This document shows, piece by piece, positions 1 to 10,137 of a stretch of DNA of 64,000 nucleotides. Both the position numbers and the translations under genes were made by a program. Under the pieces are notes generated by a model. That model saw only the letters and a list, made by a program, of their open reading frames with translations, was not told the DNA's origin and did no database searches. The stretch lies in contig CM019063.1 in NCBI GenBank assembly GCA_009667805.1, forward strand, positions 54,668,881 to 54,732,880. Reading direction: 5' to 3'. The DNA is from Leptobrachium leishanense (taxonomy: Eukaryota > Chordata > Amphibia > Anura > Megophryidae). Positions within the stretch are counted from its first letter, which is position 1. Every line of letters starts with the position of its first letter.

Positions 1-58
1 CTTCACATATCTGAAAAACCTGGCCTGTTGGGGGTACTTGAGGACCGTTGGGAACCAC
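1..58 (+). mobile_element. Right end of a short hAT-like foldback element (family R)
   Basis: The first 58 bases match the right-hand half of the two complete family R copies at 15327-15508 and 48080-48255. They end in the same terminal string (GGGAACCACT preceded by CTTGAGGACC). The left half lies outside the window. The element is non-coding. Confidence 0.6.
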
Positions 59-96
59 TGGCTTAAAGGAAGGCGCTACTAATCCTGACATGGTCA

Positions 97-372
97 TGAT
101 GCGAGGAGTGCCCCCCCCTTCTCCCCTTCAATCCCAACTGCCTCTATCTGGCAGAAATCACTGGGTGAAGTGGAGATGTTTTCCTCCACCCACCCAGCAA
201 CACCAGCAGCCGAGATGTTAGAATTGTGACCGGTCACTAGTGATGTAACACACAGAGAGCGGCCGACGTCACACTCTGAGACCAACTGATGTAGCAAGCG
301 TTTTTCAGAGCGTCAGTCAATGGATCAGATCTGTGCATGCGCATGCCGCTCCGATCCATCGTTCTGAGCAGG
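97..372 (+). repeat. Interspersed repeat family B, copy 1
   Basis: This stretch aligns by eye, with small indels, to 19395-19680. Shared landmarks in the same order are GAGGAGTGCCCCCC, a TCTGGCA block, GGGTGAAGTGG, CACTCTGAGACCAACT, GATCTGTGCATGC and the CAATCCATC-like end. There is no coding frame and I did not recognise terminal repeats, so the class is unknown. Confidence 0.55.
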
Positions 373-612
373 CACTAAGGATCATGCGTAAATAAAGTGT
401 GCAAGTCCCATAGCGCTGTGCAATTCTTTTGGTTTCTACGCTACGCAAGTTGCATAGGAACACAACTTTTGCAGAAAATCTTCAGGGACTTTGGGTTTGG
501 TAGCCCCTGAGCCGAAGAGGAAGAGCAGCGCACGGCAAGGGACAAAAGGTGATTAAGATGGAAAAAACTATTGAAAAATAATTGAGCAGAGGCTGTCACC
601 AGTATCAATTAT

Positions 613-694
613 TTAACCCCTTAAAGGACCAACGATTTAACTGTTACATCATAAATGCACTGACTTTAGAGACCCTTGGTCCTTAAGGAGTTAA
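613..694. mobile_element. 82-bp TTAA-flanked foldback element
   Basis: TTAA at 613-616 and at 691-694 bound inverted arms (CCCTTAAAGGACCAA and its near complement TTGGTCCTTAAGGAG). The TTAA duplication and short arms fit a tiny non-autonomous piggyBac- or Kolobok-type element. Confidence 0.5.
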
Positions 695-1560
695 GGGCAA
701 AAAAAAGGGAACTTTATTTTTAAGCGCGTGTCCCTTTAAACTCTTGATTTCGCTAGTTAATCCAGGTCTATTATCGGACATAATTTGTCCAATTCATATG
801 CAAAAAGAAAAAAAAATGGGGCGTTGCATGTAAAAATTTAATTTTTCTATTTTTGATAATGTTATGGAAAGCTGGTGTCATTATAGCAGCAAACACTGGA
901 AAGGAGCTTCGGCGAATGTGTTTTTGTGCGTTTCCGCACTGACACCCTGATGATCTTGACTCGCGACGCTATTATTCTGTAGCGATACATATGTACAGCA
1001 CTGTGTCCACAACGTAATAATAAGCACCTGCACATGATAGCTCGATGACACGGGTTTCAAAAGGCAAACACTGACATTACTATCCATTAAGAGTGTTTTT
1101 CCAGATCTTTACAAAGCTAAATGCGGGACATTTTGTCCTTACTCGCGATGAATAGCTTAAATTGTCAAATCAGCGCAGCAGATGTGACACTACACATGAA
1201 TTCGTCTTCAAGGAATAACGATGTCTTCGAACTGTCATTGAATAAATGTAGAGAGCTTCCATGGCAAGGTCATAAATCTCTATTCTGCGCATTATATCAA
1301 AAGCAATACATTAACCATCTAAATCATAGTAGCAATGAATGGTGCTGATGGTGGAGAGCATCATCCTACAGCACTCAAAGGCTTCGAAACTTACTTCTTT
1401 TTTCTATAAGCCATGAGGCAGCAAAGTTCATCAATGAAGGTGAGAGCCAGGGGTTAATTCACACGTCTACAATATCCATTGATTCATTGTGTCACTGTCA
1501 CGGCTATTGGGAAGCAAGGCTTAACGGCTGTCCTGGTTCCAGCAGATGACCCTAATTTGG
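695..1560. other. Low-copy sequence, no gene recognised
   Basis: I see no transposon ends, tandem repeats or credible splice-bounded exon here. Short open frames (881-1087 minus, 1121-1348 plus) have no recognisable domain and are probably chance. The segment does not match other parts of the window, so it may be old single-copy DNA. Confidence 0.4.
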
Positions 1561-3090
1561 ACCAGTCCAGTGGGACCATAATGTCACTTTGAATTGCTGC
1601 TTATTCTGACCAAGCGAGCGGGGATGGCGGGGGGCCCCCATCTGCCTAACATTCGGCTCTCCTTGGGCGGCTCCCTTGCTGTGGCCAACTTGTCCTGCTC
1701 TCTGGCTGCTGCTGGGGCTTCGCGGGTGCTTTATCCCACTGTCTCATCTGATTCTGGACGGCCTCCCCCACCGCTGGACCCAGAAGACCTGCCGGCGTCC
1801 AAGAGGGATATCAGGACTCTCCTGAAGGAGGTGTGCTCCTCCTGGCAGCAGGAGCTCACGGCAGTTCGCTCTGACTTGACATCCTTATGCTCGGGACTAG
1901 AGGAGCTCCACACTTACATCTGCAAGATGGAGGCAATGCAGGCTGAGACTTCCTCTCAAGTGCTGGTGCTCCAGACCCAGGTAGCCAGGCTGCAGTCTGT
2001 GGTCCTGGCTTTAAAGACCTGCCACCGCTGCCAGAACCTGAAGTTGCAGGGCGTCCCGAAGCACATCCTCGACTCTGCGCTCCTGGTTTATGTCAACCAC
2101 TTCATGCTTACGATCCTGATCCGGCGCTGTCTGACATCTGGGTTCGGAAGGCCGTTACGGCCCCTTTGACAGCTTCCAGGGATGTGATTTTGATGGCCAG
2201 AGATGTCCTTGTCCGTGAGCAGTTATTGGGGATGATGGTCAGGGCCCCTCCGGTACACTTCGAGAACGTTGAGATTGCTGTGTTCCGGGATCTGCCTTTT
2301 TTGGTTCTGGCGGCTCTCCGGCAATTTGGGGCTTTTACCGCTATCCTACAGTCTCGGGTGTCTATCTATGGGGAGCCTCTGGATCCCTGCTTATTCAGGA
2401 CAGAGGGAAGGTTCTTGTGGCCTCCACGCCGGATGTCGCCCTTGCTCATCTGCTGGCTCTGGGCCTGTTGCCAAATTCGGCAGACGCTGTTGGTGCTGGG
2501 TTGCCTTCATCACCGACCCAGAGACCCCGGGACCTAGACTGATTTGTTTTGCCCGTACAGGGCCTGCATCTTATTGTGAACTCTTACTTACGGTCGGGCT
2601 CCTTGAGTAATTTCCTGTCACTCCTCCCTCTTATTTGTTTCAGAATTGCGTGGACGTAGGGTCGGTCTAGGTGAGCCGTCAGGGATGGCTACCGCGGCTC
2701 TGTCCGCTCTTTTTGGCCCCGGACCCCCTGGCCCTGTGGCCTCTTGACTGGCCTACAGCTGTCTTTTCGACCATCGGAGTGAGCTGGCAATGCCATGTAA
2801 TTTTGGGCAGTTCTACACTCTCTTTATTCCCTCTCCCTTGGTGTAGGGGTGTTTAGTTTTGTTTTTCATCCCGGTGTACTCGTTTTAATCGTTATTGCAA
2901 TTATGGCATTACCCCCGGGTTTTTGTCCCCCACATTTTTGTCCCTCTCCCTTTGATTTTTATTACTTGCTGCACGTCTTTGCCTGAGTATAATGCTGTGG
3001 ATGACTTCTTATGGCTTTGCATGGTCCCTTTTTGCTGATGATTTTTTACGATTGTCTGTGTAAACTTCACAAATAAAGTAAAAGAAAGAA
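1560..3090 (+). mobile_element. L1/Tx1-like retrotransposon fragment: ORF1 and 3' region only
   Basis: A decayed ORF1 (1594-2560) is followed by about 500 bases of non-coding, T-rich sequence ending in AATAAA at 3071-3076 and an A-rich tail. No reverse transcriptase or endonuclease is present between ORF1 and the tail. That layout resembles the ORF1-plus-3'UTR 'half-L1' elements known in mammals, or an internal deletion of a full L1. The 5' boundary is approximate. Confidence 0.55.
1594..2560 (+). pseudogene. L1/Tx1 ORF1 (RNA-binding protein) relic, frameshifted
   Basis: ORF1 proteins of L1-type LINEs coat the element RNA and act as nucleic-acid chaperones. Frame 1 (1594-2169) has a Pro/Ser-rich start and then a predicted coiled coil (about residues 65-145, regular Leu/Val spacing, ending in a C-x-N-L-K-L-Q-G-V-P block like the N-L-R-I-x-G-x-P entry to the RRM). 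Homology then passes to frame 3 (from about 2130), with the typical C-terminal string PPVHFENVEIAVFRDLP and a GAFTAILQ block. It moves to frame 2 near 2400 (VLVASTPDVALAHLLALGLL), ending at the stop near 2536. At least two frameshifts are needed, so the gene is dead. Family assignment rests on motif order recognised by eye; the clade (L1 or Tx1) is uncertain. Confidence 0.6.
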
Positions 3091-3860
3091 AGGCAAGCTA
3101 GGGTTAAATTACCGTTTCGCCGCAGTGTGCATAGAGGAATCATTCAATCAATGGTTCTCTTGTGAAAAAGTATAACGAATCAATTTCGTGTTATACCATT
3201 TCGTTTCGATTTTGTTTCAATTCGGATGAAATTAATTTGTTATTTCAGAACTACTTCCAAAATACGAATTAACGAGTTTTCAAACGAATTGAGATTCCTT
3301 ACAAAATTAATGCACACCTCTACTCGATTGTGTGATACTCTATTTCCCTTTGAACTTGGCTATGTTTACTCAAGTGTGCGATACTCTGTCCCCATTTGGC
3401 TAAGTGAACTAGTCAGTACTATAGTCATTTGGTTCATTTGTTCACCTTTGCCCTATTTGACATTATGCCACTTTGCTTTCTTTATTTATAAGCCACACTA
3501 AGGGCTGGAGGTTAGGATTAGGTGTGTGACTGTCTATCCATTCTCTGCATTTTAGGCCTCTCCTCTGTTAGCATCATTAGGAAGTCCTGCCGTATAACGG
3601 ACTGGTGCTGCACTAAAGGGTTCTCTGGGTGTTACATTTGGGTTTCTCTAAAGATCCACCGAAACCATTAAAGTTACTATAAATTGAATGCTCTGCGTAT
3701 GTGTTCAGGGTGATAAATTCTCTAACATTCTAACATTTTCCTCATCATATGGAGGTTGGTATGATGCCAACCTGGCATTCAAATGGATTGTGTCAAGGTT
3801 TTAGTCTGCTTCATATAGACTCAAACCCAAACTTGTCACTATTAATGTAAATAAATGAAA
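3091..3860. other. AT-rich interspersed sequence, unassigned
   Basis: About 3170-3320 holds scattered CGAAT/ATTCG motifs of the sort found in foldback transposon ends, but I could not delimit two termini. The remainder has only chance open frames. Confidence 0.35.
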
Positions 3861-3954
3861 GGAAAGTAATGAGTTTCAGGAAATGTACCTCATCTTATGT
3901 CTCTGAAAGTCTTCAAAGTAGCACGTGTCCATGGCAGAGAAGTATCCACATCAG

Positions 3955-4150
3955 TGAGCATGGAATAGGCTGCTTCCCTCAGCAGTTCCCTCATCCTATA
4001 ACCTCCGATCCAGGACCGACACCTTACTTGCAATACCACAATACAAAAAGCAAGCTCTGTAGGAAAATGAGGATCGAGCCACTTGCTTTTTGTATTGTGG
4101 TATTGCAAGTAAGGTGCCGGTCCTTGATTGGAGGTTATAGGATGAGGGAA
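3955..4150. repeat. Inverted duplication at the 3' side of a LINE copy
   Basis: Bases about 3962-4060 carry the LINE family L coding segment in plus orientation, and 4080-4150 carry the same segment in minus orientation. The arms read ATACCACAATACAAAAAGCA and its complement around a spacer of about 27 bases (4053-4079). The minus-strand LINE continues from here to 5611, so the LINE turns back on itself. Confidence 0.8.
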
Positions 4151-5611
4151 CTGCTGGGGCAATCAGCCTATTCAGGTAGGGTGGTAGCTTCCCAGAAAAG
4201 CTCTTAAACACCAGGTTGGAAAGTTGAAGGGTGCGTCTAGATTCCAGCGGCGGCCACTTTAGTTCTTTTAACATGTCACAATGGTGGGTTATGTAGTTAC
4301 ATTGTAGCACAAAGCGACAAAATGAGTTATACAATGTAGTAAGTTTCTGTAGGTGCGTTTGCGGGGCGGCTGCATACACTACATCTCCGTATTCAATAGC
4401 CAGCATAAGCATTTGTTGTACAATCTGCTTTCTTACCGCGGGGTTCAGGCAGGATTTTTTTCTGTACAGGGCACCTAGTTTGGGGTAAACTTTAGATGAG
4501 AGTTTTTTGATGTGGGCCAAAGGGTAGATTTGGGTCTAACCACATACCTAGATATTTGAGAGAAGTGACTGTAGTCAGCGTGTCATTTGATCTTGTCCTG
4601 ACACCTAGATGGGGCTTTTGCAATTTATGTAGTTTAGGTTTTGTTCCAAAGAGCATTGTAACAGTTTTGTCAGTATTTAGAAAATGTTTGTTGTGTTTGA
4701 TCCACTTTTCTATCCCTGTGAATTGTTCTTGCAGCACGGCCTCCAGCTGCGGGAGATTTGGTTTGCTGGTATAGATTACAGTGTCGTCTGCGTACATATG
4801 TACAGTTGAGGCTTTGCAGATGTTGGGCAGATCTTTTATGAATATTGTGAATAGCGGGGGGCCGAGTATCGAGCCTTGGGAACACCGTATGTGACTGGGA
4901 GGGGGAGGGTGGAGCTGCTAGAAATGGACACATATTGCGACCGATCAGATACATATGATTGAAACCAGGTTAGCGTGCGATCACCAATACCGGAGTTTTT
5001 AAGTTTTTGTAATAGGATGCCATGGTCTACTGTGTCAAAGGCCTTGGAAAAAGCAAGAAAGAGGCTCCAGTTAGGTTTCCTTGTTCCATCCCAGCTTGGA
5101 TATCATTACAAACTTTTAAAAGGGCAGTTGTAGTTGAGTGATTTGGACGAAAGCCTGATTGATCCGGGGTTAAATAGTTCCAATACTGATAATACTCACG
5201 TAATTGAGAGTAGACGCATTTTTCCAGAATTTTTGACATTATAGGAAGCAATGATATCGGGTGGTAGTGTGATACCAAACCCTTGTCTCCACTTTAATGG
5301 ATAGGTACCACTCTCGCAGTCTTCCAGAGTTTGGGTATGTATCCAGTTGCCAGTGATTCATTGATTATAGATGCAACAGGTTTTGCAATTGCTGGTGCAC
5401 TGATTTTCAGCAGCATTGCTGGGATTTGATCAGGTCCAGACTGGTATTGCATTTTTTGATTTCGGAGAAGTTTAGTAATGACACTGACAGGCACTGGTCT
5501 AAAATGAGTACGTGAAAATTGGGAACCAAAGAGGTGATAAATAGAAAATCTCTCATAGTGCATAATGAAAAATACAGTTTTAAATAGGGTGCCCCCCTCT
5601 TCTCTCGGCAC
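3996..5611 (-). pseudogene. LINE family L ORF2 (reverse transcriptase) relic
   Basis: Decayed reverse transcriptase of a Jockey-group LINE (L2/Rex1-like), which copies element RNA at a nicked genomic target. Reading leftwards: 5611-5294 holds the RT entry block (SGPDQIPAMLLK, WKTARVVPIH); 5278-5027 holds HYHPISLLPIMSKILEKCVY and SGFRPNHSTTTALL; 4797-4492 holds the catalytic YADDTVIY motif and the thumb (LKYLGMWLDPNL); 4520-3996 holds the C-terminal region ending NLQSRTGTLLAIPQYKK. The frame is broken between these blocks. The natural C-terminal end, present in the copy at 35.3-35.9 kb, is replaced by an inverted repeat of upstream coding sequence. No endonuclease domain is present, so the copy is 5'-truncated. 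Confidence 0.85.
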
Positions 5612-5618
5612 TCACAAG

Positions 5619-6045
5619 AAACATAGAAACATAGAAAAATGTCAGCAGATAAGAACCTTTCGGCCCATCTAGTCTGCCCAATTACATGGATACTTTACCT
5701 GGATTTATCTTTTGTTTAGGATAACCTTATGCCTATCCCATGCTTGCTTAAATTCAATTACTGTTTTGGCCTCTACCACTTCTACTGGAAGACTGTTCCA
5801 TGTATCCACCACCCTCTCAGTAAAATAATGCTTCCTGATGTTACTTTTAAACCTTTGCCCCTCTAATCTAAGACTATGTCCTCTTGTTTTGCTACTTTGT
5901 TTCCTTTTAAATATACTCCCTTCCTCTACCTTGTGGATTCCCTTTACGTATTTAAATGTTTCTATCATATCTCCTCTGTCTCGTCTTTTTTCCAAGTTGT
6001 ACATGTTAGGAACATTAAGCCTTTCCTGGTAAAGATCATAAATCT
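5619..6045 (-). pseudogene. C-terminal and 3' end of a second, CR1/Rex1-type LINE
   Basis: A minus-strand open frame (6004-5705) reads RRDRGDMIETFKYVKGI, then a Lys/Arg-rich linker, then FKSNIRKHYFTERVVDTWNS and LPVEVVEAKTVIEFK. This is the usual C-terminal signature of CR1/Rex1-like reverse transcriptases (RLRGDLIETYK ... FFSQRVVNxWNSLP). The 3' end, seen on the plus strand at 5619-5690, has repeated ACATAGAAA motifs and CGGCCCATCTAGTCTGCCC, which I recognise as abundant in frog genomes. Only the last 100 or so codons remain; the copy is 5'-truncated. Confidence 0.75.
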
Positions 6046-6139
6046 TTAACGCTTATCGTATCTACGACGATTACCCCCACTCTGCCAATGCTGGAACCGA
6101 GGACCTGAAGACTCTTGCCGCCACAGGAAACGACTGGAC

Positions 6140-6380
6140 ACCTTACCACTGGTGTATTTTGGCCTAGGCCAACAAGGCCTAGGCCTAGGGCGGCACTTTC
6201 CAGGGGGCGGCGGCCTGCCGGGTGGCCCCACCCCTAAAAAAAAAAAAAATTTTTTTTTTTACTTTTGCAAATTATTTTACCAGGAAGTATACATTGAGAT
6301 GTCACTAATTTTCAAGTATGTCCTGGGTAGGCAAGGCCTAGGCTTTCACTTTCCAGGGGGCAACAAAAAACCTCACCACT
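6140..6380. other. Fragmentary repeat mosaic with a LINE family L tail
   Basis: CTGGTGTATTTTGGCCTAGG at 6148 looks like a hAT-type terminus. It is followed by a GGGGCGG-rich block, an A-run/T-run, and a short piece of the LINE family L 3' tail (TTTTACCAGGAAGTATACAT at 6275). A partial repeat of the opening block follows at 6330-6360. I cannot resolve complete elements. Confidence 0.35.
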
Positions 6381-6382
6381 AA

Positions 6383-6985
6383 ATGGGTTACTCACAGAGC
6401 ACCGAAATGACGCCAACATTTTGGTGTTCTGTAGTTCCCTGCATTTCGGGGAATAAAATTTCCCCACCCTGAAGTGAATTCACCGCAGGGTCCCCATAGT
6501 GCATGGAGTCGGCCGCTGTATGCTGCCACCGCAAACCCACGGCCTGTTGTTTTCAAAAGAACTACTGAACGAAAATGTCTGGAATTTACATTGATTGATA
6601 ATAAAAAGTTCTGTTACAGAAAAAAGAAAAACCGCTATTAAAAAAAAGCGGGGGGGAATTTTGCCAAAAAAATTCTGAAAAATTACTAAAAGGTACTAAA
6701 AAAAAAAAAAAAAATGATAAATAAATAAAGACTTTTTACTGCAGATTAAAATAATAAATGGTTTATTAGATATTGCATAAAAACGGGAATATTTTTAACA
6801 TTGAAACCTATGGGGTTCGCCTGAATAGACCTGCTGATTGAAACCACCGAACATCAGGGCATTTCACTGCCATTTCTCTGCTGATTGGTGTTCTCTGAAT
6901 AGATTAACCATTACTTCTCTATGGGGCTTTGCAATGCCTTCAAACAGCACCGTACTTGCTGGCAGTTTGCCAAACTTGTGTGTGA
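6383..6985 (-). mobile_element. Foldback element family M, copy A, truncated
   Basis: The sequence is the reverse complement of the right-hand part of family M copies (compare 44826-45666). It shares a GCACCGAAATG terminus, GAATTCACCGCAGGGT, the CCTATGGGGTTCGCCTGAAT block and the CTATTCAGAGA-like internal sequence. Its other terminus is missing where the hAT element at 7000 begins. Confidence 0.6.
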
Positions 6986-6999
6986 GCATATCACCAGAG

Positions 7000-8405
7000 C
7001 AGTGGTGTACTTAGGAGTGGCGGAGGGCGGGCCGCCCCAGGTACCAGTGATTATTGGGGTGTCATTAGGGGGTACTAGGAGGTGTCACTGTCACTGTGTG
7101 TCAGCTTTGAGCTGTGTTCTCAAACAACGAGCAGCGGAGCATGGCGTTTGCATATGGAATAAAATCGAATAGAATAAAAATCCCCCTCTCCTCCCTCCAT
7201 AGCTCCTCCCCTGCCCCGCAGCAGCTCTAGGAGAGGGGAGGGGGATGTGATTTGTGTGCAGAGAGAGAAGATGACCGTAAACGGCAGGTAAAGGGGGGTA
7301 TCAGCAGAATATGAAGCCCTGTCTGCTTACTGCTGTTTAAAGTGGACCTTTCCTTAACCAGCACTGCAGTGATAGAAATTTGTCATTGAGCTGCCTGGCT
7401 CCTGGTGAGGCTGCGTGCGTGCAGGTCACACTCGGTCCGGCCAGTCAGTTGGTACTGAGTCTCAGTACCACCTGACTGGCTGAACCACGTGGCACACACG
7501 CAGGCAGCTGCCCGCCCTTTCGTTAACATGGACTGTCACTCTATTCTGGACTGAACACCCACCGGGAAGGGAATCAAAGCCACGGTGCACCCTCTGGCAG
7601 TGGCACCCCACTGCTGACAAGATGGCTCCACGCACAGGCACAGCCGCGATCCTAACGTGGCCTGGAGGGACCTCCTGCTGAGTCTGTACACAGTCCCTGC
7701 TAACTCTGCACACAGCCCTACCACGGACGGAGGCCGGTAAATGTAGAATAAATAATTGCTGTGTGCTCATATACACTCGGTTTGCTGGGAGTTTTATTGC
7801 AGTGGATTCTGATGCACTCCTACACACCGCACATTGCATTGCTGGGAGTTTTATTGCTGTGGATTCTGATACGCTGACACACACCGCACATTGCATTGCT
7901 GGGACTTTTATTGCTGTGGATTCTGTGATACACACTGCATAGTACTGTGAGTTTTATTGCCCTGGAGCTCTGGGATACGCTCATACACACTGCACATTAC
8001 TGTGAGTTTTATTGCTGTGCAGTTCTGTGATACGCTCATATGCAGTGCACGTTTCTGTGGATTTTATTGTTCAACCAATTAGAGCGGCTGTGATCCAGTA
8101 TACTTGACATGCGTGGCTGTTCTTTGTAAAAATGCTTGAATTTAAACATTTCATAGTTTTATTTATCTCAATAGATACATTTGAAATGGTATACAAAATA
8201 TACAAGTAGGCACTTGGTATCCACTTTTAATATAAAGAGAGGAAAAGGCGGAGCTCTAAGAGGAAAAGGTGGAGCTTAAAGAGGAAGGGTGGAGATTAAC
8301 CAGGAAGAGGTGTGTCCTTGACTGTAAGGGGTGCTTCAAATTTAAATTAGGGGGTGCACGAGTTTAGTCAGGCCTAGGGCAGCACAAAACCTAAATACAC
8401 CACTT
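7000..8405. mobile_element. Non-autonomous hAT-like element H1
   Basis: The left end CAGTGGTGTACTTAGG and the right end CCTAAATACACCACTT are inverted repeats. Flanking 8-mers (CACCAGAG and CACCTTAC) match only in their first half, so the target duplication is weak. Inside are a palindrome around 7450 (GGTACTGAGTCTCAGTACC) related to the core of element H2, and a minisatellite of roughly 50-60 bp units (7770-8070) related to one in element H4. There is no transposase frame; it must have relied on a helper. Confidence 0.6.
7770..8070. repeat. Tandem repeat of about 55 bp inside H1
   Basis: Units contain GAGTTTTATTGCTGTGGATT, a GATACGCTCATACACAC block and GCACATT; about five degenerate copies are present. 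The reverse complement of the same unit occurs near the left end of element H4 (55800-55990 and 60210-60400). Confidence 0.65.
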
Positions 8406-8532
8406 CACCTTACCGCAGGGTAGCAATATTTTGCAGTATTTATTGGGTAAAAAATAGTATATTAAATTTAATATATATACAATTTTTTACCCAATAAATA
8501 CTGCAAAATATTGCTACCCTGCGGTAAGGTGT
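8406..8532. repeat. 127-bp near-perfect palindrome
   Basis: The left arm starting CACCTTACCGCAGGGTAGCA is the exact complement of the right arm ending TGCTACCCTGCGGTAAGGTG. The arms run inward for about 50 bases to an AT-rich loop near 8458-8480. The right arm continues into a LINE endonuclease fragment, so the palindrome arose by inverted duplication of LINE-derived DNA. Confidence 0.9.
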
Positions 8533-8640
8533 CCAGTTTAGGGAGTAAACTGCGGATGTTGCAGTGCAGAAAGGAGAGGCCTTTTTTAATGGGGAGACTA
8601 AATGTGGTGTCAGCTATTGGACTAGGGTTTGATATATTAT
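8519..8640 (-). pseudogene. LINE ORF2 endonuclease N-terminal fragment
   Basis: The minus strand reads GLSFLHCNIRSLLPKLDTLP, the opening strand and N-I-R-S-L motif of the apurinic-like endonuclease of Jockey-group LINEs. The frame runs directly into the 8406-8532 palindrome. Only about 40 codons remain. Confidence 0.6.
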
Positions 8641-9371
8641 TATTATTGTCATCATTTATATAGCGCGAACAGTTTCCGCAGCGCTTTACAATAACCAAAT
8701 GGAACGAGATATAGATAAACGGACATAGGATGGAATACGTTAGGTGAAGAGGGCCCTGGTCATAGGAGTTTACAATCTAGAGGGATTGAGGTTGAGGAAG
8801 ACCAAGGGAATTTTACTGGACGGCAAGATCATGAGGGTTACCGGTTCGAAAATGGTGGGGCCATAGAAGCAGCTTCAATCATATGTGAGTAGGTGAGCAG
8901 AGGGATGAGTTGCATCAGTGATGTGGTATGCTAATCTGAAGAGAAGGGTTTTGAGGGATTTCTTGAAGGCCTGAAGATCAGGGGAGCGTTCGCTAGGATG
9001 AGGCAAGTCATTCCAAAGGACCAGAGCTGCCCTTGAAAAGTCTTGGAGGCGAGAGTTGGCAGTGCGGGTGTAGACAGATGACAGGAGGAGCTCGCCCACC
9101 GATCAGAGTTGTCTAGATGGGCGTACTTGCGGAGTAACGAAGACATGTAGGGAGGAGTTGACTAATTGAGTGATTTGAAAGTGAGCGTCAGTATTTTAAA
9201 CTGTATCCTGGAACGTACAGGAAGCCAATGGAGGGACCGGTAGAGGGGGGAGGTACAAGAGGTGCACCTGGTGATGAAAAATGAACCTGGCACCTGCATT
9301 CATTACAGGTTGCAAAGGGGCAATACAGGCGTTGGGGAGGCCGATAAGGAGCAATTTAAATCTGTTTTTTG
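8632..9371 (-). mobile_element. L2-type LINE 3' end, 5'-truncated
   Basis: The plus strand shows the tail first: TTATTATTATTGTCATCATT, then TATAGCG and CCGCAGCGCTTTACAAT. This is the complement of the GCGCTATATAAAT plus short-repeat tail typical of L2/UnaL2 elements. The minus strand then reads the ORF2 C-terminus: LPVRSRIQFKILTLTFKSLN near 9230-9165 and SRLQDFSRAALVLWNDLPHP in 9099-8875, followed by LQAFKKSLKTLLF. There are frame changes between the blocks, so the gene is inactive. Confidence 0.8.
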
Positions 9372-9804
9372 ACGGGAAATTTTTCCTGTATTGTAATCAA
9401 AAGTGAAATATTCTAGCTAAAGGTCAGCGTCGCCTACGGATGTAGCACATGTTTCTTATCTTCACAGCAGTCCAGATAAATAAATGTATTTTATTCTAAA
9501 TCGAGACGTGGAGCATCTGACAGGTCAACAGATTTATCTGCTACAAATACCAAATATCATGCAGATAGAATAACAGCTGGGTATATTCCACTGGAGGGAT
9601 CCTCAAGTCAGAGAAACAGGACAAGCACGTGTAACTCTGCAACCTATGGACCTCTTTTGCATTCAGAGGTGAAGGAGCAATGAAAATGTATCTCATTCTT
9701 ATTTTTATATTTAAAATGGAAAAAAGAATTCAAGTCAGGAGTGAAGTCACTGTGTGTGTCCGTTTAACAACATTCTTTCACATATATATTTATATATATA
9801 GATG
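9372..9804. other. Low-copy sequence, no gene recognised
   Basis: No inverted ends, tandem units or recognisable protein. It is flanked by the L2 copy and by family C copy 1. Confidence 0.35.
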
Positions 9805-10130
9805 TGTGTTTATTATTGCGGAAACCACTTGCACATCACAGCAATTCGATGAATTGCATCCCAGAGCTCCTGCACCACATTCCCCATATGCAGCAAGGAA
9901 TTCTGGGTAGGATATGCAAATGACATCTGTCTCACCTTTTTGCATCCTGGATCTGTTATTACACAGAACCCTAAAATCAATGCTATGCCACACTGTGGCT
10001 TTCTAGCAGAGACAAGGTTATGCAACTGGTCAAAGGCACTCCTAGGACATCGCTGTTTCGGGTTTGTTGGACCCTCATCAGCAGGAGCTAGGCATGATGA
10101 CCAGCTGCAGTGGAGGCATGGGACCCGTAT
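9805..10130 (+). repeat. Interspersed repeat family C, copy 1
   Basis: Shared landmarks with the other copies are CATCACAGCAATTC, CATTCCCCATATGCAGCAAG, GAATTCTGGGTAGGATATGC, a GCATCCTGG/ACACAGAACCC block, AGGTTATGCAAC and CTCATCAGCAGGAG. Six copies occur in this window (see 27415, 28105, 30834, 32060, 32995). There is no conserved open frame; termini and class are unknown. Confidence 0.7.
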
Positions 10131-10137
10131 ATATATA

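Noticed and set aside
6990..8413. Perfect 8-bp target duplication for element H1
   Set aside because: The flanks agree only in CACC; the right flank has been rearranged into the adjacent palindrome, so the duplication cannot be confirmed.
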